A DNA stretch of 10,147 nucleotides from Treponema sp. (GCA_009776715.1 WRNF01000012.1:4060-14206); one strand, 5' to 3'; positions 1-7,747 are shown, numbered from the stretch's first letter. Program-made: numbers and translations. Notes: generated from the sequence alone by a model not told the origin.

Positions 1-332
1 ACATTAACCAGGCGGTCAAAAAATTCGTACATCCTTGTGCCGCGCAGGGTTACTTTCGTGCCAATTTCCTGCCCTTCCCTGATTTTAAAATTGGCAATGC
101 TTTTTCGGGCCTTGGTTCTAATTGCTTTTTGACCGGTTATTTGACTTAAGGTGGATACCGCTTCGTCCATTAACTTTTTGTTTTGCAATGCCTCGCCCAC
201 CCCCATGCTTACCACTATTTTTTCAAGCCTAGGTATCTGCATTGGGGATTTATAATTTAATTCTTTGAATAATTCCGGAGCAATTTGTTCGGTATACATT
301 TTCTTTAACCGGGGTATGTATTTATCGCCCAT
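1..332 (-). CDS. rplE: 50S ribosomal protein L5, 3' end cut by the window edge
   Basis: L5 binds 5S rRNA and, with L18 and L25, forms the central protuberance of the large subunit. The translated part begins [20 protein letters not shown] and continues through [16 protein letters not shown] and [21 protein letters not shown], the conserved N-terminal half of the L5 family. About 110 of the usual 180 or so residues are present before the window ends. The ATG at 332 shares one base with the TAA stop of rplX (TAATG), so translation is probably coupled to L24. This gene opens the usual spc-type run after L24. The call is secure; only the C-terminus is unseen. Confidence 0.97.
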   Translation of the reverse strand, partial: MGDKYIPRLKKMYTEQIAPELFKELNYKSPMQIPRLEKIVVSMGVGEALQNKKLMDEAVSTLSQITGQKAIRTKARKSIANFKIREGQEIGTKVTLRGTRMYEFFDRLVN

Positions 333-655
333 TATAATGCCTCCCCGCACTTTCGGCAAATTCTTGCTTTGTCTTTGCCGTCAATTTTATACCCGATTCG
401 GGTTGGACCGCATTTTTTGCATATTATCATTAAGTTTGAGCTGTGAATTGCCGCTTCAATTTCGATTATGCCGCCCCTGTCCTGCTGGTTTCTGCGTTTT
501 TTGGCTTTTTTAACCATGTTAGCCCCTTCCACCAAAATACGGTCTTTCTCCCGCAGAATCTTCAATATTCTTCCTCGCTTGCCCTTGTCTTTGCCTGCGA
601 TTATCATAACAGTGTCTTCTTTTTTAAGTTTGAATTTATGCGCTTCCTGCTTCAT
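332..655 (-). CDS. rplX: 50S ribosomal protein L24
   Basis: L24 is an early assembly protein of the large subunit that binds near the 5' end of 23S rRNA. The 107-residue product has the KOW region at about residues 10-40 ([17 protein letters not shown]) and the family motif [14 protein letters not shown] near residue 61. The C-terminus carries two CxxC pairs, C79/C82 and C100/C103, a cysteine-bearing form found in many bacterial L24 proteins; zinc binding by these four residues is my inference. The start is the ATG at 655. The TAG stop of rplN runs into a ribosome binding site (TAGGAGATAGGT before ATG), and the gene ends by overlapping rplE at TAATG. Confidence 0.97.
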   Translation of the reverse strand: MKQEAHKFKLKKEDTVMIIAGKDKGKRGRILKILREKDRILVEGANMVKKAKKRRNQQDRGGIIEIEAAIHSSNLMIICKKCGPTRIGYKIDGKDKARICRKCGEAL

Positions 656-664
656 ACCTATCTC

Positions 665-1036
665 CTACAAAACCTCCGGGGCAAGGGACACTATTTTCAT
701 ATATTCGCCTTTTTCCCTTAATTCCCTTGCAACGGGGCCAAAAATCCGTTTCCCTTTGGGATTTAACGCCGCATCAATAATAACGCAGGCGTTGTCGTCA
801 AAGCGTATGTATGTCCCATCGGGACGGCGGTATTCTTTATGGGTCCTCACCACAACAGCTTTCTCTACCGTCCCCTTTTTAATACTGGAAGTAGGCAAAG
901 CTTCTTTTACAGCCACAACAATAATGTCGCCAATGCTTGCATAACGGCGTTTGCTGCCTCCCAGAACCTTAATGCACTGGACTCTTTTTGCTCCTGAATT
1001 GTCAGCAACATTCAGGAATGTTTCCACCTGTATCAT
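665..1036 (-). CDS. rplN: 50S ribosomal protein L14
   Basis: L14 sits at the subunit interface and takes part in bridges to the small subunit. The 123-residue product starts [19 protein letters not shown], the invariant family N-terminus, and contains the expected [15 protein letters not shown] and [10 protein letters not shown] segments; its length matches the family norm of about 122. The frame stays open upstream to another ATG at 1114, but that would overlap rpsQ by 64 bases and add 26 residues no L14 has. The ATG at 1036 is preceded by GGAG two bases away, a close but usable spacing. It lies 14 nt after the rpsQ stop and is followed 9 nt later by rplX. Confidence 0.97.
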   Translation of the reverse strand: MIQVETFLNVADNSGAKRVQCIKVLGGSKRRYASIGDIIVVAVKEALPTSSIKKGTVEKAVVVRTHKEYRRPDGTYIRFDDNACVIIDAALNPKGKRIFGPVARELREKGEYMKIVSLAPEVL

Positions 1037-1050
1037 TTCTCCAATTCCCC

Positions 1051-1314
1051 TTATTTGGCCCGCTCGATGATTTCTACAAGCTTCCAGTGTTTTTCCCTGC
1101 TCAGGGGCCGGCATTCAATAACACGAACCCTGTCGCCGGTTTTAGCATCATTTTTTTCGTCATGGGCTTTTACTTTTTTTGCCCGTTTAACGTATTTTTT
1201 ATAAAGAGGATGCAATTTTAATGTTTCGATGCTTACCACAATGGTTTTCATCATTTTATCGCTTTTGACAATCCCCACAAATTCTTTTTTTCTCGTCTTT
1301 ACCCGATCAGTCAT
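1051..1314 (-). CDS. rpsQ: 30S ribosomal protein S17
   Basis: S17 is a primary binder of 16S rRNA in the body of the small subunit. The 87-residue product shows the family core: [21 protein letters not shown], then [19 protein letters not shown], and [23 protein letters not shown] near the C-terminus. This OB-fold protein normally has 80-90 residues, so it is full length. Its ATG at 1314 overlaps the rpmC TAA stop by one base (TAATG), the same junction type used by rplW, rpsC and rplE in this operon. The stop is TAA, and the bases after it (GGGGAATTGGAG) supply the rplN ribosome binding site. Confidence 0.97.
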   Translation of the reverse strand: MTDRVKTRKKEFVGIVKSDKMMKTIVVSIETLKLHPLYKKYVKRAKKVKAHDEKNDAKTGDRVRVIECRPLSREKHWKLVEIIERAK

Positions 1315-1559
1315 TATTTTGCCTCCGCAGTTTGGGCATTCTTAAACGCTTGAATTGCCGCAGCTTTTTTATCCGCCGTTTCCTGCTCATGGATAAGCGT
1401 ATTGAGCCGGGCAATTTGCCTTCGCATGTTTCGTTTTTGCAAAGGATTATCCACATGGCCTATAACCATTTGAAAACGCAGGTCCATGTACTTTCTTTTT
1501 AATTCATCCCGCTTGGCCTTAAGCTCGGAAAAGGAAAGGTTTCTGAAAGAATTTTTCAC
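1314..1559 (-). CDS. rpmC: 50S ribosomal protein L29, GTG start
   Basis: L29 is a two-helix protein at the peptide exit tunnel, next to L23, where nascent-chain factors dock. Residues 1-65 match the family: NLSFSELKAKRDELKRKYMDLRF followed by NPLQKRNMRRQIARLNTLIHE. The product is 81 residues, longer than the usual 60-70, with an Ala/Lys-rich tail (KKAAAIQAFKNAQTAEAK). It starts with GTG at 1559, the only non-ATG start I see among the genes here. A good ribosome binding site, AGGAG at 1567-1571, overlaps the TAG stop of rplP and sits 7 bases before the GTG. The gene ends by a TAATG overlap with rpsQ. Confidence 0.96.
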   Translation of the reverse strand: MKNSFRNLSFSELKAKRDELKRKYMDLRFQMVIGHVDNPLQKRNMRRQIARLNTLIHEQETADKKAAAIQAFKNAQTAEAK

Positions 1560-1569
1560 TGTTGCGCTC

Positions 1570-1998
1570 CTAAGCCCCTAATTCCATATCGGAACGGGCG
1601 GCAAATTTAGTTTTAATGGGAAGTTTAGCGCCGGCAAGGGCCATGGCTTCTTCGGCAAGCGTGCGGTTAATGCCCCCGCCCAGTTCAAACATTACCGTTC
1701 CCGGTTTAACCACGGCAACCCAATGCGAAGGGCCGCCTTTCCCCTTGCCCATGCGGGTTTCCGCCGGCTTTTTGGAATAAGGTTTGTCCGGAAAAATTCG
1801 TATCCATATTTTCCCGCCGCGTTTTATGTGGCGGTTTAGGGCAATACGAGCCGCTTCTATCTGCCGGTTGGTAATCCACATCCGGTCCAAAGCTACCAGG
1901 GCGTAATCGCCAAATACAATTGTATTGCCGCGGGTAGCATTCCCTGGCATATTGCCTCGCTGCACCTTCCGGTGCCTTACGCGTTTTGGGCTTAACAT
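1570..1998 (-). CDS. rplP: 50S ribosomal protein L16
   Basis: L16 lies by the A site of the large subunit and helps position aminoacyl-tRNA. The 142-residue product starts [15 protein letters not shown] and carries [15 protein letters not shown], the [20 protein letters not shown] segment (residues 81-100) and the conserved [28 protein letters not shown] end. Arg82 is the residue equivalent to the arginine hydroxylated in Escherichia coli L16; whether it is modified here cannot be seen. Length is close to the usual 136-144. The ATG at 1998 lies 6 nt after the rpsC stop, with an AAGGGG-type ribosome binding site inside the end of rpsC. An antisense-like frame at 1706-2104 overlapping it is a shadow. 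Confidence 0.97.
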   Translation of the reverse strand: MLSPKRVRHRKVQRGNMPGNATRGNTIVFGDYALVALDRMWITNRQIEAARIALNRHIKRGGKIWIRIFPDKPYSKKPAETRMGKGKGGPSHWVAVVKPGTVMFELGGGINRTLAEEAMALAGAKLPIKTKFAARSDMELGA

Positions 1999-2004
1999 AT
2001 TCGA

Positions 2005-2712
2005 CTAACCCCTTCCTGAAGGAAAACGTTCCCGGCGTTTGCGAACCAATGCGCCGGCGTCTTCTTTTTGTTCTTTGCCGTATTTCATGCCATTGTACAC
2101 CCACACCTTAACCCCAATAGAACCAAAGGTGGTATGCGCTTCGGCAAAACCATATTCTATATCAGCGCGTAAGGTATGCAAGGGTATTCTTCCTTCTTTG
2201 GCTTCTTCGGTGCGGGACATTTCTGCGCCGCCGAGCCTTCCGGAGATTCTTACTTTAACCCCCTGGGCATTGCCCTTTTTTATTGCGCTGCTGATTGACT
2301 GTTTCATAACCCGCCGGAATGATGCCCGCGCAATAAGCTGGCGGGCAATATTTTGCGCAATGATCTGCGCGTTGCCGTCGGCGTTTCTAATTTCTTTAAT
2401 TTTAATTAGCACTTTTTTATTTACAATTTTCTGAAGATCAGAACCGATTTTTTCTATGTTGGCGCCCTTAACCCCAATTATTACACCGGGCCGCGCGGTA
2501 TGAATGGTAATGGTTATCCGCTGCGGATGCCTGATTATTTCAAGCTCTGCGATATCAGAGCCTTTTGTTTCCGGCATTTCCAGAATATGCTTACGGAGTT
2601 TTAAGTCTTCATGCAGAGTTGCAGCGTATTCTTTAGAGTCAACATACCAGCGGGAAGACCATGTTCTATTGATACCAATTCTAAGCCCAATCGGATTAAC
2701 TTTTTGTCCCAT
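2005..2712 (-). CDS. rpsC: 30S ribosomal protein S3
   Basis: S3 forms part of the mRNA entry channel in the head of the small subunit. The 235-residue product begins [20 protein letters not shown], the family signature. The KH RNA-binding domain follows, with its GxxG loop reading G80-V-K-G83 ([15 protein letters not shown]). The S3 C-terminal domain contains [35 protein letters not shown], and the end is Lys/Arg-rich. Length agrees with the usual 210-235. The ATG at 2712 overlaps the rplV TAA stop by one base (TAATG), and the TAG stop leaves a 6-nt gap to rplP. Confidence 0.97.
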   Translation of the reverse strand: MGQKVNPIGLRIGINRTWSSRWYVDSKEYAATLHEDLKLRKHILEMPETKGSDIAELEIIRHPQRITITIHTARPGVIIGVKGANIEKIGSDLQKIVNKKVLIKIKEIRNADGNAQIIAQNIARQLIARASFRRVMKQSISSAIKKGNAQGVKVRISGRLGGAEMSRTEEAKEGRIPLHTLRADIEYGFAEAHTTFGSIGVKVWVYNGMKYGKEQKEDAGALVRKRRERFPSGRG

Positions 2713-3098
2713 TATTTATCCGCCTTTTTGGAAGGTTTTTCTGAAGCTTTTTTTACCTCGTCAATTACCACAGTTATATGGCACATACGTTTTAATAAAC
2801 GATCGGCCTGCCCCCGGCCGCGGAGCCAAATCCTTTTAAGCCTGGGGCCGTCATCGACATATATTTCACGAATATACAGCATATCTTCGTCAAGTTTTTT
2901 GTTATTCTCCAAAGCGCTTGCTGCCGCCGATTTTACTGTCTTTTGAATATACCGTGCGCCTTTCTGCGGCATATTATCCAAAAGCAAAATTGCTTCCGGG
3001 TATGATCGGCGGCGGACAATATCTGCCACTGGCCTGATCTTATGGGGCGATCCCATAAGAAATTTGCTGACTGATTTAAAACCGGATTTCTTTTCCAT
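2712..3098 (-). CDS. rplV: 50S ribosomal protein L22
   Basis: L22 contacts all 23S rRNA domains and its long beta hairpin lines the peptide exit tunnel, near where macrolides bind. The 128-residue product contains [23 protein letters not shown] and AAASALENN, then the hairpin at about residues 84-103 and the closing [11 protein letters not shown]. The hairpin tip, [15 protein letters not shown], differs from the more usual PRAxGRA wording. A Lys-rich tail after residue 114 extends it beyond the roughly 110 residues of E. coli L22. The ATG at 3098 follows the rpsS stop by 10 nt in the form TAGGTTGGAATAAATG, a weak ribosome binding site. Confidence 0.96.
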   Translation of the reverse strand: MEKKSGFKSVSKFLMGSPHKIRPVADIVRRRSYPEAILLLDNMPQKGARYIQKTVKSAAASALENNKKLDEDMLYIREIYVDDGPRLKRIWLRGRGQADRLLKRMCHITVVIDEVKKASEKPSKKADK

Positions 3099-3108
3099 TT
3101 ATTCCAAC

Positions 3109-3390
3109 CTATTTTCCGCCGGCTTTTTTATCCGATCCCGCATGCCCGCGGAAAATACGGGTGGGAGCGAATTCGCCGAGTTTATGCCCAACAAGGTTTT
3201 CCGTAACATATACGGGAATCCATGTTTTGCCGTTATGCACCGAGATAGTTCCGCCGACCATTTCCGGAATAATCGTGGAACACCGGGAATATGTTTTAAT
3301 CATTCTTCGTTCCCCGGATTTGTTTAATTCCAATACCTTTTTATAAAGGCTCTTTTCAATAAATGGGCCTTTTTTAACGGACCTTGACAT
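3109..3390 (-). CDS. rpsS: 30S ribosomal protein S19
   Basis: S19 binds the head of the small subunit with S13, near the A-site tRNA. The 93-residue product has the full family pattern: [15 protein letters not shown] at the N-terminus, [21 protein letters not shown], then [22 protein letters not shown] and the RGHAGSDKK end. Length matches the normal 87-95. The ATG at 3390 is preceded by AGGAAGGA, a strong ribosome binding site that begins inside the TAG stop of rplB (TAGGAAGGAAGTATG). The gene lies between rplB and rplV as in almost all bacterial S10 operons. Confidence 0.97.
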   Translation of the reverse strand: MSRSVKKGPFIEKSLYKKVLELNKSGERRMIKTYSRCSTIIPEMVGGTISVHNGKTWIPVYVTENLVGHKLGEFAPTRIFRGHAGSDKKAGGK

Positions 3391-3399
3391 ACTTCCTTC

Positions 3400-4230
3400 C
3401 TACTTTTTCTTTGGGCGGCTTACAATAAACCGGGAAGAAGGTTTATGCTTTTTCCTGGTTTTATAACCTTTGGTCGGCTGGCCCCAGGGGGTAACAGGAT
3501 GAATTCCCTTGCTTTTTCCCTCGCCGCCGCCATGCGGGTGATCCACCGGGTTCATGGCCATGCCGCGGACGGTAGGGCGAATGCCCAGCCACCGGCTGCG
3601 GCCTGCTTTGCCCAACGATGTGTTCATATGATCTTCATTGCCCACTGTGCCGATTGTCGCATAGCATTTTTTAAATACCAGGCGCACCTCGCCGGAGGGC
3701 AATTTTATGGTAACGTAGTTTCCTTCCTTGGCGGCAATAAGCGCCCCGGTTCCCGCAGAACGAACCATCTGGCCGCCTTTGCCCAAGGTAAGTTCCACGT
3801 TATAAACAGTAAATCCTAACGGAATATTCTCCAAAGGCAAGGCATTTCCGACTTCGATAGGGGCATTTGGGCCGCTGACAATTGTTGCCCCTGTTTTTAG
3901 GCCTTTTGGGGCAATAATGTAGCGCTTTTCGCCGTCTTTATAAAAGATAAGGGCAATGTTGGCACTGCGGTTTGGATCATACTCGATTGAAGCAACTTTG
4001 CCCGGAATGCCGATTTTATCGCGTTTAAAATCAATTATGCGGTACCGGCGCTTATGGCCGCCGCCCTTATGCCGCACGCTGATTCTGCCGTTTGAATCGC
4101 GGCCGGCTTTTGCATTGCGCCCGGAGGTAAGGGATTTTTCCGGTTTTGCGCCGCGGGTCAAATCGGAAAAATCCAAACTGACCCATTGCCTCATGCCCGG
4201 CGTAATTGGCCTATATGTTTTTATGCCCAT
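3400..4230 (-). CDS. rplB: 50S ribosomal protein L2
   Basis: L2 is one of the most conserved large-subunit proteins, required for subunit joining and close to the peptidyl transferase centre. The 276-residue product shows [17 protein letters not shown] at about residue 54, an OB-fold/SH3 core through [14 protein letters not shown], and the C-terminal [16 protein letters not shown] (residues 227-242). His231 aligns with E. coli His229, the residue long discussed as functionally critical. Length is standard (273-277). The ATG at 4230 follows the rplW TAG stop by 9 nt, with a GGGGGA ribosome binding site that starts in the stop codon (TAGGGGGATAGAATG). Confidence 0.98.
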   Translation of the reverse strand: MGIKTYRPITPGMRQWVSLDFSDLTRGAKPEKSLTSGRNAKAGRDSNGRISVRHKGGGHKRRYRIIDFKRDKIGIPGKVASIEYDPNRSANIALIFYKDGEKRYIIAPKGLKTGATIVSGPNAPIEVGNALPLENIPLGFTVYNVELTLGKGGQMVRSAGTGALIAAKEGNYVTIKLPSGEVRLVFKKCYATIGTVGNEDHMNTSLGKAGRSRWLGIRPTVRGMAMNPVDHPHGGGEGKSKGIHPVTPWGQPTKGYKTRKKHKPSSRFIVSRPKKK

Positions 4231-4239
4231 TCTATCCCC

Positions 4240-4527
4240 CTACACGCCTTCGAAAATTCCAATCTTTTCATCTTTGGAAAGCCTTACGATTGCTTTTTTC
4301 CAGGACGAAGTATATCCCTTGCGGTAACGCAGCCGTTTTGGCTTGCCGCCCACTACCATAACATTGCATGCAATTGGATGCACATTAAACATCCTGCGGA
4401 CTGCTTCTTTTATTTGCAGCTTGTTTGCCGAAGGATCAACCTTAAACACGTATTTTCCCTGTTCGCGTAATAAATTTGCTTTCTCTGAAAGCACAGGTTC
4501 TATTAAAATATCTTCATAATATTTCAT
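4240..4527 (-). CDS. rplW: 50S ribosomal protein L23
   Basis: L23 sits at the tunnel exit and is the docking point for trigger factor and the signal recognition particle. The 95-residue product has the family pattern ILIEPVLSEKANLL near the start, YVFKVDPSANKLQIKEAVRRMFNV, and GYTSSWKKAIVRLSKDEKI toward the end; length is normal. The ATG at 4527 overlaps the TAA stop of rplD by one base (TAATG), so L4 and L23 are probably translated in a coupled way. Position between rplD and rplB is the standard S10-operon place. Confidence 0.97.
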   Translation of the reverse strand: MKYYEDILIEPVLSEKANLLREQGKYVFKVDPSANKLQIKEAVRRMFNVHPIACNVMVVGGKPKRLRYRKGYTSSWKKAIVRLSKDEKIGIFEGV

Positions 4528-5171
4528 TATTCAGCGGCCTCCTCTGCGTTTGAACCATAAAAACCATTGAGTTTTTTTGCGGCAGTTTCCAGCATTAGTA
4601 TCTGCCGCCCGTAGAATAAATCATGCGCCCTTAGGCGGTTATATGAAAGATAACGTAACCAGGGGATATTGGATGCTGCCCGCTTGATCATGGAATCATC
4701 ATCTTTTAGAATAAGCACTGTCCGCACTCCGGGCTGAAAATTATTCAATAAACCGGCAATATCTTTGGTTTTTCCCGATTCAATAGAAAAATCTTCAATG
4801 ATTGTAAGCGTATCGCTATGGGCTTTTAAGCTTAGAATGCTTTTCATTGCATGGCGTTTCGCTTTTTTATTGATTGAATAGGAATAATCCCGCGGTTTCG
4901 GCCCAAAAATTGTTCCGCCTCCCACCAAAAGGGGGGATTTTTTATCGCCGCGCCGGGCGCGTCCCGTTCCTTTTTGTTTATAGGGCTTTGCATTTGAACC
5001 GTGCACTTCGCTGCGTCCTTTGGTGCAGGCATTCCCCTGCCTTTTATTGGCAAGCTCATTGTTAATGGCATACCAAATTAAATCTTCATTTACCGGAATA
5101 TTAAAAACATCATCGGCTAATTCCATAGTGCGTAATTCTTTTCCTTCTGTTGAAAATACTTTATAGTTCAT
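4527..5171 (-). CDS. rplD: 50S ribosomal protein L4
   Basis: L4 has a globular surface domain and a long loop reaching into the exit tunnel. In E. coli it also represses its own operon through the rpsJ leader and RNase E; whether it does so here is unknown. The 214-residue product has the loop at about residues 45-95, including [22 protein letters not shown] and [18 protein letters not shown], the tunnel segment tied to macrolide action in other species. The C-terminal domain follows ([28 protein letters not shown]). Length is slightly above the usual 200-207. The ATG at 5171 follows the rplC stop by 10 nt, with GGCGG as ribosome binding site (TAGGCGGCATACGATG). Confidence 0.97.
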   Translation of the reverse strand: MNYKVFSTEGKELRTMELADDVFNIPVNEDLIWYAINNELANKRQGNACTKGRSEVHGSNAKPYKQKGTGRARRGDKKSPLLVGGGTIFGPKPRDYSYSINKKAKRHAMKSILSLKAHSDTLTIIEDFSIESGKTKDIAGLLNNFQPGVRTVLILKDDDSMIKRAASNIPWLRYLSYNRLRAHDLFYGRQILMLETAAKKLNGFYGSNAEEAAE

Positions 5172-5181
5172 CGTATGCCGC

Positions 5182-5904
5182 CTACTTCTTCACCGCAGCC
5201 CGTATAAAGACCAGGCCTTTGTTAATGCCGGGAACAGAGCCCCGGACCAATATAAGTTGTTTTTCCATATCCAGTTTTACCACACGCAGCGTCAAAACAG
5301 TAACTTTTTCACGGCCCATGCGGCCGGGAAGTTTTGTGTTTTTAAACGTTTTGCCGGGATACGTTGCCTGGCCTGTGGAACCCGGCTCGCGGTGAAACTT
5401 GGAACCGTGGGTCTTGCGGCCCCCGCTAAAACCGTACCGTTTCATGACGCCCTGGAATCCCTTGCCTTTGGAAACGCCCGACACATCCACATAACGAATG
5501 CCTTCAAAAAATTCAACGCCTAAGGAATCTCCCACAGCCACTTCTTTTTCAAAATCCCGCAGTTCCCTGATTTTCTTCTTAGGAGCAATGTCAATCTCTC
5601 TGATAATTCTTTTGGGGAAATTGCGTTTTTTTTCTTTTTTGGATGCACCCTCTTTGGATGCGGCAGCCGCGTTTTTTTCCTCTGGAACTTTAGTTTTAGC
5701 AAATTGTCCCGCATATGATTTTGTGAGCCTGTTTACTTTTGCTTCATCCAAGCCGACAACGACGGCATTGTAACCGTCAATTTCCTTTGTTTTATTGGCA
5801 ATGACAATATTGGGGTCAACACGAATAACCGTTACCGGCATCATGTTGCCCGCTTCATCAAACACCTGAGTCATTCCTACTTTTTTGGCAAACAGCCCTA
5901 ACAT
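5182..5904 (-). CDS. rplC: 50S ribosomal protein L3 with a Lys/Ala-rich insert
   Basis: L3 is an assembly-initiating protein whose extension reaches the peptidyl transferase centre. The 240-residue product begins MLGLFAKKVGMTQVF and carries the family core VDVSGVSKGKGFQGVMKRYGFSGG, then THGSKFHREPGSTGQATYPGKTF. It is about 31 residues longer than E. coli L3. The extra length is a charged Ala/Lys stretch at about residues 74-105, between the two halves of the barrel domain. The Gln methylated in E. coli (Gln150, GQNQTPG) aligns with Thr in GQATYPG, so that modification is not possible at this site. The ATG at 5904 has GGAG upstream. A longer open frame to 5970 would overlap rpsJ and was not used. 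Confidence 0.97.
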   Translation of the reverse strand: MLGLFAKKVGMTQVFDEAGNMMPVTVIRVDPNIVIANKTKEIDGYNAVVVGLDEAKVNRLTKSYAGQFAKTKVPEEKNAAAASKEGASKKEKKRNFPKRIIREIDIAPKKKIRELRDFEKEVAVGDSLGVEFFEGIRYVDVSGVSKGKGFQGVMKRYGFSGGRKTHGSKFHREPGSTGQATYPGKTFKNTKLPGRMGREKVTVLTLRVVKLDMEKQLILVRGSVPGINKGLVFIRAAVKK

Positions 5905-5929
5905 TCCGGTACTCCAATTAGCAACTTTA

Positions 5930-6238
5930 CTATTGCTTGATCTCCACGTCCACGCCGGCAGGAAGCTCAAGCTGCATCAATGAATCCATAACTTCGCTTG
6001 AAGGATTGATAATATCTATCAGCCGCTTATGCGTAAGCATTTGGAACTGTTCACGGCTTTTCTTGTTCACATGAGGCGAACGAAGCACCGTGACTTTATT
6101 GATGCGGGTAGGCAGCGGAATTGGCCCGGTAACTTTCGCTCCGGCTTTTTGCACTGCCTGAACAATAGAATTAGCGCTTTGATCTATTAATTCCACATCG
6201 AAACCGCGTAATTTTACGCGAATTCCTTCCTTAGCCAT
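5930..6238 (-). CDS. rpsJ: 30S ribosomal protein S10
   Basis: S10 is a head protein of the small subunit and, with NusB, a partner in transcription antitermination. The 102-residue product has the complete family pattern: [60 protein letters not shown], and the closing [11 protein letters not shown]. Length is exactly typical. The ATG at 6238 has a strong GGAGGA ribosome binding site directly after the downstream arm of a 7-bp GC hairpin (6250-6278). It is separated from tuf by 80 nt without a clear terminator, so it is probably read from the tuf promoter. It is followed by rplC after 25 nt. Confidence 0.98.
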   Translation of the reverse strand: MAKEGIRVKLRGFDVELIDQSANSIVQAVQKAGAKVTGPIPLPTRINKVTVLRSPHVNKKSREQFQMLTHKRLIDIINPSSEVMDSLMQLELPAGVDVEIKQ

Positions 6239-6249
6239 TATTCCTCCAA

Positions 6250-6278
6250 TCCGGCGTCTTATACACCAAGCCGCCGGA
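6250..6278 (-). promoter_or_regulatory. GC hairpin just upstream of the rpsJ ribosome binding site
   Basis: On the minus strand TCCGGCG (6272-6278) pairs with CGCCGGA (6250-6256) around a 15-nt loop, giving a perfect 7-bp stem. The distal arm ends one base before the TTGGAGGA ribosome binding region of rpsJ. There is no U tract after the stem, so it does not look like a terminator. In E. coli the rpsJ leader is the target of L4 autoregulation, so a regulatory role is possible here, but no similarity to that leader was recognised. A processing site between the tuf and rpsJ messages is an alternative. Confidence 0.45.
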
Positions 6279-6318
6279 CAATTCCTTAAGAAACAAAGCC
6301 CATAAGGACTTTATTCCC

Positions 6319-7521
6319 TTACTCAATTACTTCTATTACCTGGCCGGAAGCAACTGTCTTGCCGCCTTCGCGAATAGCAAATTTAAGCCCTTTTTCCATT
6401 GCAATGGGATGGATTAACTCGCCGAAAATTTCGCTGTTATCGCCCGGCATAACCATTTCCTTGCCTTCCGGCAGTTTTACCGTGCCGGTAATGTCGGTGG
6501 TTCTAAAATAGAACTGCGGACGGTATCCGGTAAAGAAAGGACTGTGGCGTCCGCCTTCCTCTTTTGAGAGGCAGTAAATCTGCCCCTTAAATTTGAAGTG
6601 AGGCGTAATTGAACCGGGTTTGGCAAGAACCTGCCCGCGTTCAACTTCTTTCTTTTCTATGCCGCGAAGCAAAGTGCCGACATTGTCGCCGGCCTGCGCT
6701 TCTTCCAGTAATTTATTGAACATTTCAATTCCGGTGATGGTGGTCTTTTTTGTCGGCCTAATTCCTACAATTTCCACTTCTTCCATCATTTTAAGAATGC
6801 CCCTGTCCACTTTGCCGGTAACAACCGTGCCCCTCCCGGGAATGGTAAACACATCCTCTATTGGCATAAGGAAGGGTTTATCGGATTCGCGTACCGGATC
6901 GGGGAAATATGAATCCATCGCAGCGAGCAGATCTTCAATCATTTTCGTGGTTTCCGCAGAGGGGTTGCCTTCTGCCAACTCAGACATGGCTGTAAAGGCG
7001 GAACCTTTTATTATTGGGATTTTGTCGCCGGGGAATCCGTTGGCAGTGAGCACATCTTTGATTTCCTCTTCGACTAACTCCAGCAGTTCGGGGTCGTCAA
7101 CCAAATCAGTTTTATTGAGAAAAACCAATAGGCTGGGAACGCCTACCTGCCGGGCCAGGATAATATGCTCCCGGGTTTGCGGCATAACCGAATCCGGGGC
7201 AGAAACCACAAGCACGGCGCCGTCCATCTGCGCTGCTCCAGTTATCATGTTTTTTATGTAGTCTGCATGCCCGGGACAGTCAATATGCGCATAATGCCGG
7301 TTATCTGATTGATATTCAAGGTGGCGCGTATTGATGGTAATGCCGCGTGCCTTCTCCTCCGGCGCGTTATCGATAGCATCATAATTCATAACTTTATCGC
7401 CGAACTTCTTTCCGCAGTACATGGTTATTGCAGCAGAAAGAGTAGTTTTTCCATGATCCACATGCCCGATGGTGCCAACATTTAAATGAGGCTTGGTTCT
7501 GTTAAATTTGTCTTTAGCCAT
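6319..7521 (-). CDS. tuf: Translation elongation factor Tu
   Basis: EF-Tu is the GTPase that delivers aminoacyl-tRNA to the ribosomal A site. All GTPase motifs are visible in the 400-residue product: G19HVDHGKT26 (P loop), R59GITI63 (switch I), D81CPGH85 (switch II), N136KTD139 for guanine binding, and GSAF (173-176) in place of the commoner GSAL. Domain 2 begins near residue 215 ([20 protein letters not shown]); domain 3 ends with GMVMPGDN-type and [12 protein letters not shown] motifs (here KEMVMPGDN and [12 protein letters not shown]). The match to treponeme EF-Tu as I remember it is close. The ATG at 7521 has a full AAGGAGG site 6 bases upstream. It has its own near-consensus promoter at 7710-7738. 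fusA, which often precedes tuf, is absent. Confidence 0.98.
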   Translation of the reverse strand: MAKDKFNRTKPHLNVGTIGHVDHGKTTLSAAITMYCGKKFGDKVMNYDAIDNAPEEKARGITINTRHLEYQSDNRHYAHIDCPGHADYIKNMITGAAQMDGAVLVVSAPDSVMPQTREHIILARQVGVPSLLVFLNKTDLVDDPELLELVEEEIKDVLTANGFPGDKIPIIKGSAFTAMSELAEGNPSAETTKMIEDLLAAMDSYFPDPVRESDKPFLMPIEDVFTIPGRGTVVTGKVDRGILKMMEEVEIVGIRPTKKTTITGIEMFNKLLEEAQAGDNVGTLLRGIEKKEVERGQVLAKPGSITPHFKFKGQIYCLSKEEGGRHSPFFTGYRPQFYFRTTDITGTVKLPEGKEMVMPGDNSEIFGELIHPIAMEKGLKFAIREGGKTVASGQVIEVIE

Positions 7522-7523
7522 TT

Positions 7524-7547
7524 TGTGTCCTCCTTACTTTAGACACA
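7524..7547 (-). promoter_or_regulatory. Hairpin presenting the tuf ribosome binding site in its loop
   Basis: TGTGTC (7542-7547 on the minus strand) is the exact inverse of GACACA (7524-7529). The 12-nt loop between them holds almost all of the tuf Shine-Dalgarno AAGGAGG (7529-7535), with its last G as the first stem base. The stem ends three bases before the ATG at 7521. If it forms, the ribosome binding site is displayed in the loop rather than buried. Six base pairs with a 12-nt loop is of modest stability, so this is a candidate only. Confidence 0.4.
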
Positions 7548-7562
7548 TTAATTCTCTTTTAT

Positions 7563-7581
7563 AACCCGCATACCGCAGGCT
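7563..7581 (-). promoter_or_regulatory. Small hairpin in the tuf leader
   Basis: On the minus strand AGCCTGC (7575-7581) can pair with GCGGGTT (7563-7569) over a 5-nt loop (GGTAT): seven pairs, two of them G-U. It lies about 40 nt upstream of the tuf start, inside the leader of roughly 180 nt. No U tract follows, so it is not a terminator. Its role is unknown and the stem could be chance. Confidence 0.25.
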
Positions 7582-7709
7582 GCCCTAATATATACTAATA
7601 GACAGGAAGGAATACGAAAAGGAAAGAAAATTCCGATTAATCGAACTCCACCTATCCTTCTTTACCGACGGACGGTTTGGTTGCCGACACAAAAACATCA
7701 GTGAAGAAA

Positions 7710-7738
7710 ATTATAGCTGTTCTTCCTGATTGTGTAAA
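7710..7738 (-). promoter_or_regulatory. tuf promoter, near-consensus sigma-70 type
   Basis: On the minus strand TTTACA (7733-7738) is followed after exactly 17 bp by a perfect TATAAT (7710-7715). The predicted transcript starts near 7703, leaving a leader of about 180 nt before the tuf ATG. An A9-TA-T8 block lies 11 bp upstream of the -35 box. This promoter would let tuf and the downstream S10 genes be transcribed independently of rpsL-rpsG. The match is strong enough that chance is unlikely in a 250-bp gap exactly ahead of tuf. Confidence 0.85.
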
Positions 7739-7747
7739 GCCTTAAAA

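Noticed and set aside
665..1114. Longer start for L14 at 1114
   Set aside because: It would overlap rpsQ by 64 bases and add 26 residues with no L14 likeness; [15 protein letters not shown] at 1036 is the family N-terminus.
1706..2104. 132-codon open frame across the rpsC-rplP junction
   Set aside because: It covers the coding sequence of two certain genes in another frame, is Arg/Pro-rich and unlike any family, and is a by-product of their codon use.
5182..5970. Longer start for L3 at 5970
   Set aside because: The 22 extra residues lie in the rpsJ 3' end out of frame and do not resemble L3; MLGLFAKKVGMTQVF at 5904 is the family start and has a ribosome binding site.
6239..6318. Terminator or separate promoter between tuf and rpsJ
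   Set aside because: The only good stem has no U tract on the minus strand, and no -35/-10 pair with acceptable spacing was found.
6620..7261. 213-codon open frame on the plus strand, antisense to tuf
   Set aside because: It lies wholly inside tuf, is Ser-rich low-information sequence, and is typical of frames opposite highly codon-biased genes.
7590..7700. Possible tRNA gene in the tuf leader (GTTCGATT resembles a T loop)
   Set aside because: The bases around GTTCGATT do not form a T stem, and no anticodon arm or acceptor stem could be assembled.
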